Source: DASXMT01 sp963812965 (lineage in GTDB: Bacteria > Actinomycetota > Acidimicrobiia > Acidimicrobiales > RAAP-2). Taken from it: a stretch of 64,000 nucleotides of DNA. The notes below the pieces were generated by a model. That model worked only from the letters and a program-made list of their open reading frames with translations. It searched no databases and was not told the DNA's origin. The DNA lies in NCBI GenBank assembly GCA_963812965.1, contig CAWEXG010000012.1:186001-250000 (forward strand), written 5' to 3'. Below are positions 43,221 to 51,285 of the stretch, one piece after another (position 1 is the first letter of the stretch; the number at the start of each line of letters is the position of its first letter). A program made the position numbers and the translations under genes.

Positions 43221-45348
43221 AGCCGTTTCCGGCCAGCACGCGGGTCCACGTCCCGTCCGAATCGAGCGTCCAGGTATTCGTGTCGTCCATGAGCGCAAGG
43301 TCCAGGATCCGCACCAGACGATCCCGAAGTTCGGAGACCTCGATGGGCAGGACCGCCTCGATGCGCCGATCGAGATTTCGCTCCATCAGATCGGCTGATC
43401 CCAAGGCAACCAGCAAGCGCCTGTCGCCAACCCCTCCGAACCGGAAGACCCGAGAGTGTTCCAGAAACTGTCCGACGATCGATCGGACCCGAATGTTCTC
43501 CGACAGTCCGGGGAGCCCGGGCCTCAGGCAGCATCGCCCCCGGATGATCAGGTCGATGGAGACTCCGGCGGCCGATGCACGGTAGAGGCAGTCGATGACG
43601 GACGGGTCGGTGAGCCCATTGGCCTTCAACACGATGCGGCCCTGCACACCGGCCTGTGTCTCCTCTTCGATCCAGGAGATCAACTGCTGACGGAACGAGA
43701 CGGGAGCCACCACCAGGCGGTGGTACTCCGCCGGTCGGCTGAAACCGGTGAGATAGTTGAAGAGGTTGGCCACATCGTCGGCAACGGCAGGCTCAGCGGT
43801 TAGAAGACCGAGATCCTCGTAGTGCCGGGCTGTCAGGGAGTTGTAGTTCCCGGTCCCGATATGGCAGTAGCGGCGGATCTCGCCCGCCTCTCGTCGGACC
43901 ACCAGCGCCGTCTTCGAGTGGGTCTTCAACCCGGCCAAACCGTAGACCACGTGGACGCCTGCCTCTTCGAGAGCACGAGCCCAGGCGATGTTGGCCTGCT
44001 CGTCGAACCGTGCCTGGAGCTCCACCAGGGCCGCCACCTGCTTCCCTGATTTCGACGCCCGGATCAGGGCCGCCACGATGGAGCTGTCACCCGAGGTTCG
44101 GTACAGCGTCAGCTTGATGGCCAGCACCCCCGGGTCGTCGGCCGCTTGCGTGACCAAGGCCTCGACCGACGTGGTGAAGGAGTCGTAGGGGTGGTGAACG
44201 AGCACATCGTGATCACGAAGCACAGCGAACACATCCACCGGATCACTGCCTACCGGTGCCAGCGGTGGACCGGTCACCGGTAGCCACGGCTCAACAGCGA
44301 GATCGGGGCGTTGGAGATCGGTCACGGCCCACAGTCCGCTCAGATCGATGGGGGTTTCGATGGTGTAGACGCTTGCCGGCGGAACGCCTACCGCCGTGGC
44401 CAGGAGATCTCGTATCTCGGGCGTGGCATCAGCAGCGATCTCGAGACGGACGGGCTCGCCGAACCGCCGTCGTTGCAGCTCGAGCTCGACCGCCGCCAAC
44501 AAGTCTCCGACCTCGTCTTCCTCGACGGACAGGTCGGCATTTCGGGTGACCCGGAAGGCGTAGTGCTCGCCGACGGTCATGGCCGGGAACAGCATGTCGA
44601 GGTGCGCAGCGATCACCTGCTCCAACGGGACGAACCGCTCTCCGTCGGGCATCACCACGAAGCGGGGAAGCAGGGGCGGAACCTTGACCCGTGCAATCCT
44701 GTTCTCGCTGGTGACCGGGTCGAGCACCCGTACCACCAGGTTCAACGACAGGTTCGATATGTAGGGGAACGGGTGGCCCGGGTCGACGGCAAGCGGGGTC
44801 AGGACCGGGAACATCTGTTGATGGAAGACCTCCACCAGGTAGGCGCGGTCCTCTTCGTCCAACGTGTGCCAATCGGAGAGGACGATGCCGGCAGCGGCCA
44901 ACCCTGGGACGACCCGGTCCAGGAAGATGCGACCCTGCCAATCCACCAGCTCGGTCACTCGCTTTGTGATGGCATCGAGCTGCTCACCTGGACTCATACC
45001 GTCCGGTGAACGAGTACGCAGCCCGGCTGCGACCTGGTCTTCCAGCCCGGCGACACGAACCTGGAAGAACTCGTCCAGGCCATCGGAGAAGATGGCCAGG
45101 AACTTCACTCGTTCGAACAGCGGAAGACGTTCGTCGTCGGCCAGCTCCAACAGCCGGGCACCGAAGTCGAGCCAGGAGAGCTCACGATTGAGGAACCTTC
45201 CGGGATCGGCCTCGTCGTTCCGATCCGACCGGCTGACCAGCTGGGATTGGCTCCCCGGGGCCTGTGCTGGAGCCGAGATCCCATCCACGCCCATCCTGGG
45301 ACTCCCGGTGGTTGCCACCTCCCGCTCGGCGATCAGACGGTCGCTCAT
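43048..45348 (-). CDS. ppk1: Polyphosphate kinase 1
   Basis: 766 residues. The N-domain is FLNRELSWLDFGARLLELA, followed by LKTHSKTALVVRR with the autophosphorylated His, RRYCHIGTGNYNSLTARHYEDLGLLT, and the C-terminal GSADLMERNLDRRIEAVLPI. It makes long polyphosphate chains from ATP. The start is ATG 45348 (MSDRLIAERE), where conservation begins; the open frame upstream to 45741 is noise. Beyond the usual PPK1 end (SDGTWTRV) the protein gains about 50 basic residues in the segment that overlaps the convergent YbhN-like gene. Confidence 0.94.
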   Translation of the reverse strand: MSDRLIAEREVATTGSPRMGVDGISAPAQAPGSQSQLVSRSDRNDEADPGRFLNRELSWLDFGARLLELADDERLPLFERVKFLAIFSDGLDEFFQVRVAGLEDQVAAGLRTRSPDGMSPGEQLDAITKRVTELVDWQGRIFLDRVVPGLAAAGIVLSDWHTLDEEDRAYLVEVFHQQMFPVLTPLAVDPGHPFPYISNLSLNLVVRVLDPVTSENRIARVKVPPLLPRFVVMPDGERFVPLEQVIAAHLDMLFPAMTVGEHYAFRVTRNADLSVEEDEVGDLLAAVELELQRRRFGEPVRLEIAADATPEIRDLLATAVGVPPASVYTIETPIDLSGLWAVTDLQRPDLAVEPWLPVTGPPLAPVGSDPVDVFAVLRDHDVLVHHPYDSFTTSVEALVTQAADDPGVLAIKLTLYRTSGDSSIVAALIRASKSGKQVAALVELQARFDEQANIAWARALEEAGVHVVYGLAGLKTHSKTALVVRREAGEIRRYCHIGTGNYNSLTARHYEDLGLLTAEPAVADDVANLFNYLTGFSRPAEYHRLVVAPVSFRQQLISWIEEETQAGVQGRIVLKANGLTDPSVIDCLYRASAAGVSIDLIIRGRCCLRPGLPGLSENIRVRSIVGQFLEHSRVFRFGGVGDRRLLVALGSADLMERNLDRRIEAVLPIEVSELRDRLVRILDLALMDDTNTWTLDSDGTWTRVLAGNGFSLQARLQHQARARTHPRTASPLEIEQQVDRSARWRVVRWWRKRAGRRRGREVSAPH

Positions 45349-45457
45349 ATCCTCAGCATGGTACCGCTCAGCCAGATCGCTGCCTCTGTGGATATGGTCG
45401 AGGCACACAGGGAAGGACTCCCCCGGTAGCTCGACGCACACCGATAGGCTCGCCGCC

Positions 45458-46864
45458 GTGTCGGTCTTGAGCCATATCCGGACGCCAGCACCCCTCCGGC
45501 GCCCACGCGGGCCGAAACCCCGCCGTCGTACCGAGATGGGCCTCATGGTTGCCGCCGGGGTGATCATCCTGGCCGCGTACACGCTGATGATCGTGGGCAA
45601 CACGAACAAGGTCCCGGCCGACGTCGGTCCCCTGATCATCGCCATGTTCCTCCTGGGAGCCATCGCCCACATCGCCACCCGGTACCTGGCACCCGACGCC
45701 CATCCCGTGGTGCTGCCGATCTGCTTCCTTCTCAACGGCATCGGCTACGTGATGATCGTCCGGATCGACTTGGCAAATGCCACCAACTACGCGCCCATCC
45801 AGGCACTGTGGACAGCCGTAGGGGTGGGTGCCTATGTCCTCACCCTGTTCTTTGTCAGGCGGTCGAGGGATCTCGACCGGTACCGGTACCTGCTGTTGCT
45901 GTTCGGTAGCTTGCTGCTCCTGGCTCCACTCCTCCCCAAAGTCGGACTGGAGATCCAAGGGGCTCGGCTGTGGATCCACGTCGGTTCGTTCGAGTTCCAG
46001 CCGGTCGAGATCTCGAAGCTGATGCTGTGCATCTTCTTCGCCTCCTACTTCTCCGAGAAGCGGGAGATCCTGACCACCCCTACTGCCAGGGTGGGAAGCA
46101 GGCTATTTCTCGATCCCCGTCCGCTGTTGCCGATCACCGCCGCCTGGATCTTCGCCATCGGCGTCATGAGCCTGGAGCACGACATCGGCTTCTCCGCCCT
46201 CCTCTTCACCCTGTTCATCGCCATGCTGTGGGTGACCACCGGCCGGACCGGCTACCTCTTGCTGGGTATCGTCCTCTTCGCAATCGGCGCCTATCTGTCG
46301 AGCCACTTGCTCGGCCAAACTCAGGTGCGGGTACAGACGTGGCTTGATCCGTGGAAGATCCTTCCCAACGATCCCGGGTTCCAACTACGCCAGTCGTGGT
46401 ACGCACTGGGCAGTGGCGGGATCGGTGGGAGCGGGCTCGGACTGGGAGCTGCCGCCTACCTGATTCCCAACGTCAACACCGACTTCATCTTCGCCGTCAT
46501 CGGCGAGGAGATGGGACTGCTCGGGTCGACAATGGTGGTCGTGGCGTTCCTGTTGCTGGTCGGTACCGGTCTGCGAATCGCTCAGACCGCCCGCTCTCAG
46601 TTTGCCAAGCTGACTGCGACCGGCCTCACGGTGATCATCGGCTTCCAGGCGTTCTTCATCATCGCCGGCGTCATCCGTCTTCTCCCGTTGACCGGGATCA
46701 CCTTGCCGTTCGTCTCGTACGGTGGTTCGGCGCTGATCGCCAACTACATCCTGATAGCCGTACTCATGCGGATCTCCGACGAGGGGACCCAATCGGCAGA
46801 CACGTCGGCGTTGACGGAGAGTGCCAGCGAGCACGAGGATCGAGTGGTCGTCCCCCGGACATAG
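45458..46864 (+). CDS. FtsW/RodA/SpoVE (SEDS) family peptidoglycan glycosyltransferase
   Basis: 468 residues from GTG 45458 (VSVLSHIRTPAPLRRP), with about twelve membrane segments. GARLWIHVGSFEFQPVEISKLMLCIF is the SEDS signature, and DFIFAVIGEEMGLLG plus ITLPFVSYGGSALIANY near the C-terminus are typical. These proteins polymerise lipid II and work with a class B PBP, which is not in this window. The N-terminal Arg-rich segment and GLMVAAGVIIL resemble the actinobacterial RodA-type SEDS. A second SEDS gene lies 660 bases away on the other strand. Confidence 0.88.
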   Translation: MSVLSHIRTPAPLRRPRGPKPRRRTEMGLMVAAGVIILAAYTLMIVGNTNKVPADVGPLIIAMFLLGAIAHIATRYLAPDAHPVVLPICFLLNGIGYVMIVRIDLANATNYAPIQALWTAVGVGAYVLTLFFVRRSRDLDRYRYLLLLFGSLLLLAPLLPKVGLEIQGARLWIHVGSFEFQPVEISKLMLCIFFASYFSEKREILTTPTARVGSRLFLDPRPLLPITAAWIFAIGVMSLEHDIGFSALLFTLFIAMLWVTTGRTGYLLLGIVLFAIGAYLSSHLLGQTQVRVQTWLDPWKILPNDPGFQLRQSWYALGSGGIGGSGLGLGAAAYLIPNVNTDFIFAVIGEEMGLLGSTMVVVAFLLLVGTGLRIAQTARSQFAKLTATGLTVIIGFQAFFIIAGVIRLLPLTGITLPFVSYGGSALIANYILIAVLMRISDEGTQSADTSALTESASEHEDRVVVPRT

Positions 46865-46933
46865 CCGTAAAGCTCGACAGAGACGACAGGGACACCGCCA
46901 GGGCTGAAGCCGGCCGGCGTGGCGGGGTGCACA

Positions 46934-46972
46934 TGTTGTCGGACCACGTGTTGTCGGACCACGTGTTGTCGG
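46934..46972. repeat. Tandem repeat, 15-bp unit x 2.6, in a convergent intergenic gap
   Basis: TGTTGTCGGACCACG occurs at 46934-46948 and 46949-46963 with a partial third copy. It fills much of the 116-base gap between the convergent SEDS and BFN-domain genes. No hairpin terminator is evident in the gap. Confidence 0.88.
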
Positions 46973-46980
46973 GCGGAGCG

Positions 46981-47526
46981 CTAACCGCCAACCGCCTCGT
47001 CTTTGTCGACTGGGGTGCTCGGTTGTGACTCCGGATCAGCCGGGATGGTGTAGATCGGTTCCGGTTCATCGGTCTCGGCTGTCGGTGGGGGAACATCGCC
47101 AGGGTCCTCGAACAGGCGGGCATCGACCAGGATGGGAACGGGAACCGATTGGCGGAGGGCGAGGGTGAGTGCATCGGTCGGGCGACACGAGTAGACGTTC
47201 CGCCCGGAGCGACCCCGGAGGTCAAGCTCGGCGAAGTAGGTCTGGCCCTGCCTGCCGACCAAACGAACGGCCACCACGTCGATATCGAAACCATGCAGAA
47301 CATCGGCGACCAGCTCGTACGTCAGTGGTCGTGGGGTAGGAATCCGCCGAAGGGCGTGAGACAGTCCCACACCGTCCTGCAGGCCGATAGCGAAGGAGAG
47401 CTGACGGCGTGGCGACTCCACTTCACGGATGACGACGGTCGGGTACTGGGAGGGAAGCTCGACGGAGACATCGGCCACGATGGCCATGCGGAACTCAGGA
47501 GCGGATGCCGTTGGTCCTACCGTCAC
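46981..47526 (-). CDS. Bifunctional nuclease (BFN/DUF151) domain protein
   Basis: 181 residues from GTG 47526, which overlaps the rodA stop (GTGA). The BFN domain spans about residues 15-140: VVIREVESPRRQLSFAIG, the His in ADVLHGFDIDVVAVRLV, TYFAELDLRG and YSCRPTDALTLALRQSVPVPI, as in the Thermotoga and plant BFN proteins with DNase/RNase activity. An acidic Pro/Glu tail follows. The physiological role is unclear in bacteria. Confidence 0.88.
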   Translation of the reverse strand: MTVGPTASAPEFRMAIVADVSVELPSQYPTVVIREVESPRRQLSFAIGLQDGVGLSHALRRIPTPRPLTYELVADVLHGFDIDVVAVRLVGRQGQTYFAELDLRGRSGRNVYSCRPTDALTLALRQSVPVPILVDARLFEDPGDVPPPTAETDEPEPIYTIPADPESQPSTPVDKDEAVGG

Positions 47527-48666
47527 CGAACGCTCCGCATGTGGACGTTGAGCACCAGACCGATGGCGGCAAAGAACACGAGGATGGACGAGCCGCCGTA
47601 ACTGAGGAACGGGAGCGGGATACCCGCCACCGGCATGATCCCCACGTTCATCCCCACGTTCTCGAACACCGAGAACACCATCAGTGCGAACACCCCAGCG
47701 CACAGGAGCCGCCCGTAGTTGTCCCGGGCCAGCTGGGCGGTCCGGAGAATGCGCCAGGCCACCACGCCGTACAACCCGATCAGCACGGCAGTGCCCATGA
47801 AACCGAGCTGCTCCCCCACCGCTGAGAAGATGAAGTCGGTCTGTTGCGACGGCACGTAGGACAGGTTGGTCTGGGCCCCCTTGAACAGCCCCGTGCCGAA
47901 CCAGCCACCGGACCCGATGGCGTTCTTGGCCTGGTTCACGTTGTAGGTGGCGGACGAGCCGGGTTTATTGGGAGAGATGAAGCTGGTCAGCCGGTCGATC
48001 TGGTACTGATGCAGCAGACCAACTTTCAGGGTGACGATCACTAGAAGCCCGAGGCCGACGATCAGCAACACCAGGTAACGCCCGGGCAGACCGGCGACAC
48101 CGAGCATGACCAGCATCACAACGCTCATTACGATGCCGGTTCCCAGGTCCGGCTGCTTCACCACCAAGATGATCGGGATGCCGGCCAGCAGCACCAGGCG
48201 CACCATGTCCCGGAACACCAAACCATCCGGACGGCGCGCACAGTACGTGGCGATGGCGATGATCACTGCCAGGGTGGCGAACTCGGACGGCTGTAGCTGA
48301 AAAGGACCGATCGGGAACCACCGAGTCGCACCTTGTGCGGAGTGTCCGACCGCGAACACGGCCAGCAGTAGGAAGAGTGTTCCCAGATAGATGATGGTGC
48401 TGACGTGCTCCAACTGCCGATAGTCGAACAGCGACCATGACCACCATGGCCACCAGCCCGATGATCATGAACGCCAGCTGCCGTTCCAGGTAGTAGTGGG
48501 GATTCTCGCCGTTCAGGATCAATGAGCTCCTGGTCGCCGAGTAGACCATGACCACGCCGGTGATGGCCAGGATCACAGCGGTAGCGACCAGGACCAGGTC
48601 GATGCGGGCGGTGAGCAGACGAGCCTGGCGAGATCGATGGGTGGTGGGGATGGGGACGTAGTTCAC
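47523..48666 (-). CDS. rodA: Rod-shape SEDS protein, with one apparent frameshift
   Basis: About 380 residues when corrected. The first frame covers ARIDLVLVATAVILAITGVVMVYSAT and the second TM region. The second frame begins FDYRQLEHVSTIIYLG and continues through GATRWFPIGPFQLQPSEFATLAVI, VVKQPDLGTGIVMSVVML, KNAIGSGGWFGTGLFKG, YVPSQQTDFIFSAVGEQLGF and GIPLPFLSYGGSS. The shift lies near 48429-48431. RodA polymerises glycan strands for elongation. The DUF151 gene is coupled at its 3' end and aroE precedes it by 24 bases. RodA is assigned over FtsW on the QTDFIFSAVGEQ and shorter loops. Confidence 0.85.
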
Positions 48667-48690
48667 GAAGAAGCCCAGGATATCGAGGGA

Positions 48691-49566
48691 TCAGCGACCG
48701 CTGAGAGCATCGGAGGCCAGCTGCCACATCACCGAGACAGGAGGCTCTTTCCCCGTCCACGTACGCAGCTGAGCGGCAGCCTGGTGGACCAGCATGCCCA
48801 GGCCGTTGTGCACGGTGGCGCCCTCGACGCGGGCTGCAGCGAGCCAAGGCGTGGACGCTGGGTGGTACACCAGGTCGACCACTACCTGCTCGGCCCGCAA
48901 GTGGTGCGGATCGAATGGCAAGCCGCCGATACTGCTGCCCTGGTGTCCCTCCATCCCTGCCGGTGTGGCGTTGACCACCAGATCGGCTCCAGGCGCTTCT
49001 TCGGGGCGTCCGACCCTGGCCACTGGTCCACCGACAGCGACGGCGGCCTTCGCTCGGGCCTCCGTGCGGTTGACCACGATGATCTCCGTGGCACCGGCAT
49101 CGGCCAGCGCCACGATGACCGCCCGGGCCGCACCACCGGCGCCGACCACCAGACACGTCTTCCCCTGCGGATCGAAGTGGTCACCACGGCGGAGCGAGGC
49201 GACGAAACCCTCGCCATCGGTGTTGCTGCCCACCAGGCCATCGGGTCCGGCGGTGATGCAGTTGACCGCCCCGAGGGTGGCTGCCACCGGCGTCACCCGA
49301 TCGACGAGTGCAGACGCTGCTTCCTTGTGGGGCATGGTGACCGAGAGCCCGACGATTCCCAGAGCCCGCATCCCATCGACGGCGGCACCGATGTGCTCTG
49401 CGGTCACCGGGAAGCCGACCGAGACCCAGTCCAGACCGAGGTGGGCGAACGCCGCGTTGTGGAGGAGCGGTGACAGCGAATGCGCGACAGGATCGCCGAT
49501 GACCCCGACCACGGTGGTGGCTGCCGAGATGCGGTCGATGTCCGCTCCGGAAGTCACGATCGGCAC
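48691..49566 (-). CDS. aroE: Shikimate dehydrogenase
   Basis: 291 residues starting at GTG 49566. The shikimate site shows GVIGDPVAHSLSPLLHNAAF and VTMPHKEAA with the catalytic Lys, plus the catalytic Asp in GSNTDGEGF. The NADP site is VVGAGGAARAVIVAL with the basic NRTEARAKA. It reduces 3-dehydroshikimate in the chorismate pathway that feeds trpE and menF here. It sits between mltG and rodA on the same strand, spaced 10 and 24 bases. Confidence 0.95.
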   Translation of the reverse strand: MPIVTSGADIDRISAATTVVGVIGDPVAHSLSPLLHNAAFAHLGLDWVSVGFPVTAEHIGAAVDGMRALGIVGLSVTMPHKEAASALVDRVTPVAATLGAVNCITAGPDGLVGSNTDGEGFVASLRRGDHFDPQGKTCLVVGAGGAARAVIVALADAGATEIIVVNRTEARAKAAVAVGGPVARVGRPEEAPGADLVVNATPAGMEGHQGSSIGGLPFDPHHLRAEQVVVDLVYHPASTPWLAAARVEGATVHNGLGMLVHQAAAQLRTWTGKEPPVSVMWQLASDALSGR

Positions 49567-49576
49567 GTCTCGTCCA

Positions 49577-50770
49577 TCACGGGAGTCCTCGTTGTTGGGC
49601 GAGTGCCTCGTTGGCCTGCTGTTCTGCGAAGGTGGTCGCGAAGGACTCCGTCCCGTTCTCTTGGGTCACCACGAAGTACAGCCAGGAACCTTCCGGTGGG
49701 TTCAGCGCCGCTTGCAACGCTGCTTTGGATGGAAAGCAGATCGGCGTGGGGGTCAGTCCCTTGTTCAAGTACGTGTTGTACGGGGTCACCAACTGTTCGT
49801 CCTGCTGGGTCACTGTTCCTCCGTCCCGATGCTCGGCATAGAGCACGGTGGAGTCCATCTGAAGTGGCATGTCGTCGTTGAGACGGTTGTAGATCACCCG
49901 AGCGACCGGACCCAGGTTCTTCTGGATCACCCCCTCCTTCTCGACGATCGACGCAACGGTGATCACCTCGTAGGGAGTTCTCCCCAGCGCTGCTGCGCCT
50001 GTCGTGAGCCCCACTTCATCGGCCACCTGATTGAAGCGATCGATCATCTGGGTCAGGATCTGGGTGTCGGTCTCGCCCGGCACAACCTGGTAGGTCCCAG
50101 TGGCCAACAACCCTTCGAGGCTGTTCGATCCGGGCTGCTCATACGGCGAGTGCAGTGTGCCACCCGTAGCCAGGGCCAGGAACGCCGACTGGTTGTGGCC
50201 GGGGAGCTGTCCCACCCGCTGCGCCACCTCGGCCACTGTGAACCCTGGTGGAATAGAGAGAGCGAAGACATTGGGGCCTGCTCCCAACTCGTTCTTCACA
50301 GTTGCGAACGACGAACTCTGGTGCAGTGCGTAGTTGCCCACTTCGATGGTCGGCGAGCCGTGCAGCACGAGCCATATTCGAAGTGCCAGGGAGCTTCCGA
50401 CGACCTTCTTCTCCTGAAGCAAGGAAGCAACCTGGCTGGTGCTGTCTCCCTGAGGCACGGTGATGATGACCTCCGGCCCTTGCGCTCCCGACGGGTTGGC
50501 CTGGACGTCGAGCCACAGGAGCCCTCCACCGATGACGACCACGGCGAGCACCAGCAACGTGACGCCTGTCGTTCGCCACGGATGGCGTCGGAAGGACAGC
50601 CGGTGATCTCGGGTCCGGCGGTGGGCCGGCCCTTCTTGCTCTGCCGGCCCTTCTTGCTCTGCCGGCCCTGGCTCTCTTCCTCTTCCTTCGGCCGGCTCTA
50701 CCGGCTCTACCGATTCCGCCGGCTCTACTGGTTCTGTCGGCCCCATCGGGGGGAGCTCGTCGTCCGTCAC
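49577..50770 (-). CDS. mltG: Endolytic murein transglycosylase MltG
   Basis: 397 residues from GTG 50770, which overlaps the ruvX stop (GTGA). A cytoplasmic Pro/Glu-rich N-terminus encoded by repeats leads to a TM helix at about residues 68-88. After it come a LysM-like region (EVIITVPQGDSTSQVASLLQEK) and the YceG domain with the catalytic Glu in VITVASIVEKEGV, ARVIYNRLNDDMPLQMDSTVLYA and YNTYLNKGLTPTPICFPSKAALQAAL. It cleaves nascent glycan to set strand length. The operon order alaS-ruvX-mltG-aroE is common in Actinobacteria. Confidence 0.93.
   Translation of the reverse strand: MTDDELPPMGPTEPVEPAESVEPVEPAEGRGREPGPAEQEGPAEQEGPAHRRTRDHRLSFRRHPWRTTGVTLLVLAVVVIGGGLLWLDVQANPSGAQGPEVIITVPQGDSTSQVASLLQEKKVVGSSLALRIWLVLHGSPTIEVGNYALHQSSSFATVKNELGAGPNVFALSIPPGFTVAEVAQRVGQLPGHNQSAFLALATGGTLHSPYEQPGSNSLEGLLATGTYQVVPGETDTQILTQMIDRFNQVADEVGLTTGAAALGRTPYEVITVASIVEKEGVIQKNLGPVARVIYNRLNDDMPLQMDSTVLYAEHRDGGTVTQQDEQLVTPYNTYLNKGLTPTPICFPSKAALQAALNPPEGSWLYFVVTQENGTESFATTFAEQQANEALAQQRGLP
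50625..50675. repeat. Tandem repeat, 18-bp unit x 2.8, in the mltG N-terminal coding region
   Basis: GCCGGCCCTTCTTGCTCT at 50625-50642 and 50643-50660, with a partial third copy to 50675. On the minus strand each unit encodes EQEGPA. A second, looser series of Pro/Glu repeats (VEPAE) follows at 50690-50750. Both lie in the cytoplasmic tail ahead of the membrane helix. Confidence 0.85.
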
Positions 50771-51285
50771 TGGCCTGTGCCGCGTGTCCGACGTCCGTCG
50801 AGCCACGCCTGTAGCAGCACGGCGGCGGCCGACCGGTCCACGACGGAACGCCGAGCCCGTGAGCTCTTCCCGGCCTGAGCCAAGGCAGCATGGGCGGTGA
50901 CCGTGGTCAGACGCTCGTCAAACAGCTCCACCGCGACTCCTTCTGGCGTGAGCAACACCGACAGTGCTGCAGCTTCGGCTTCGGCCGCCTGGGCAGCCGC
51001 TCCTCTGGCACCGTCGAGTGACAACGGCAGACCGATCACCACCACCTCGGCCTCTTCGTCCAGGACCAACCGTACCAACGCCGAACGGTCCTGCTCCAGG
51101 TCGCCAGTGCGAACGAGCGTGGTCCTGGGCAACGCCAGCGTACCGGCCGAATCGCTCACGGCGACCCCGATCCGCCGTGACCCCAGGTCGATCCCCACCA
51201 CCCGCCTCCTGGCACCGCCACCCGGGCTGTCCGCCCGCTGGGCCCCTCGCACCTCAACCACCGGCAAGCGCCCGGCGTGCCTCAT
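50767..51285 (-). CDS. ruvX: RuvX/YqgF Holliday-junction resolvase-like nuclease
   Basis: 172 residues from ATG 51285. The RNase-H-fold signatures are RVVGIDLGSRRIGVAVSD with the first Asp, VVVIGLPLSLDG with the acidic second position region, FDERLTTVTAHAAL with Asp and Glu, and SVVDRSAAAVLLQAWLD with the last Asp. The family is implicated in 16S rRNA 5' processing. The start overlaps the reconstructed alaS end by 32 bases; the stop overlaps mltG. Confidence 0.9.
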   Translation of the reverse strand: MRHAGRLPVVEVRGAQRADSPGGGARRRVVGIDLGSRRIGVAVSDSAGTLALPRTTLVRTGDLEQDRSALVRLVLDEEAEVVVIGLPLSLDGARGAAAQAAEAEAAALSVLLTPEGVAVELFDERLTTVTAHAALAQAGKSSRARRSVVDRSAAAVLLQAWLDGRRTRGTGQ

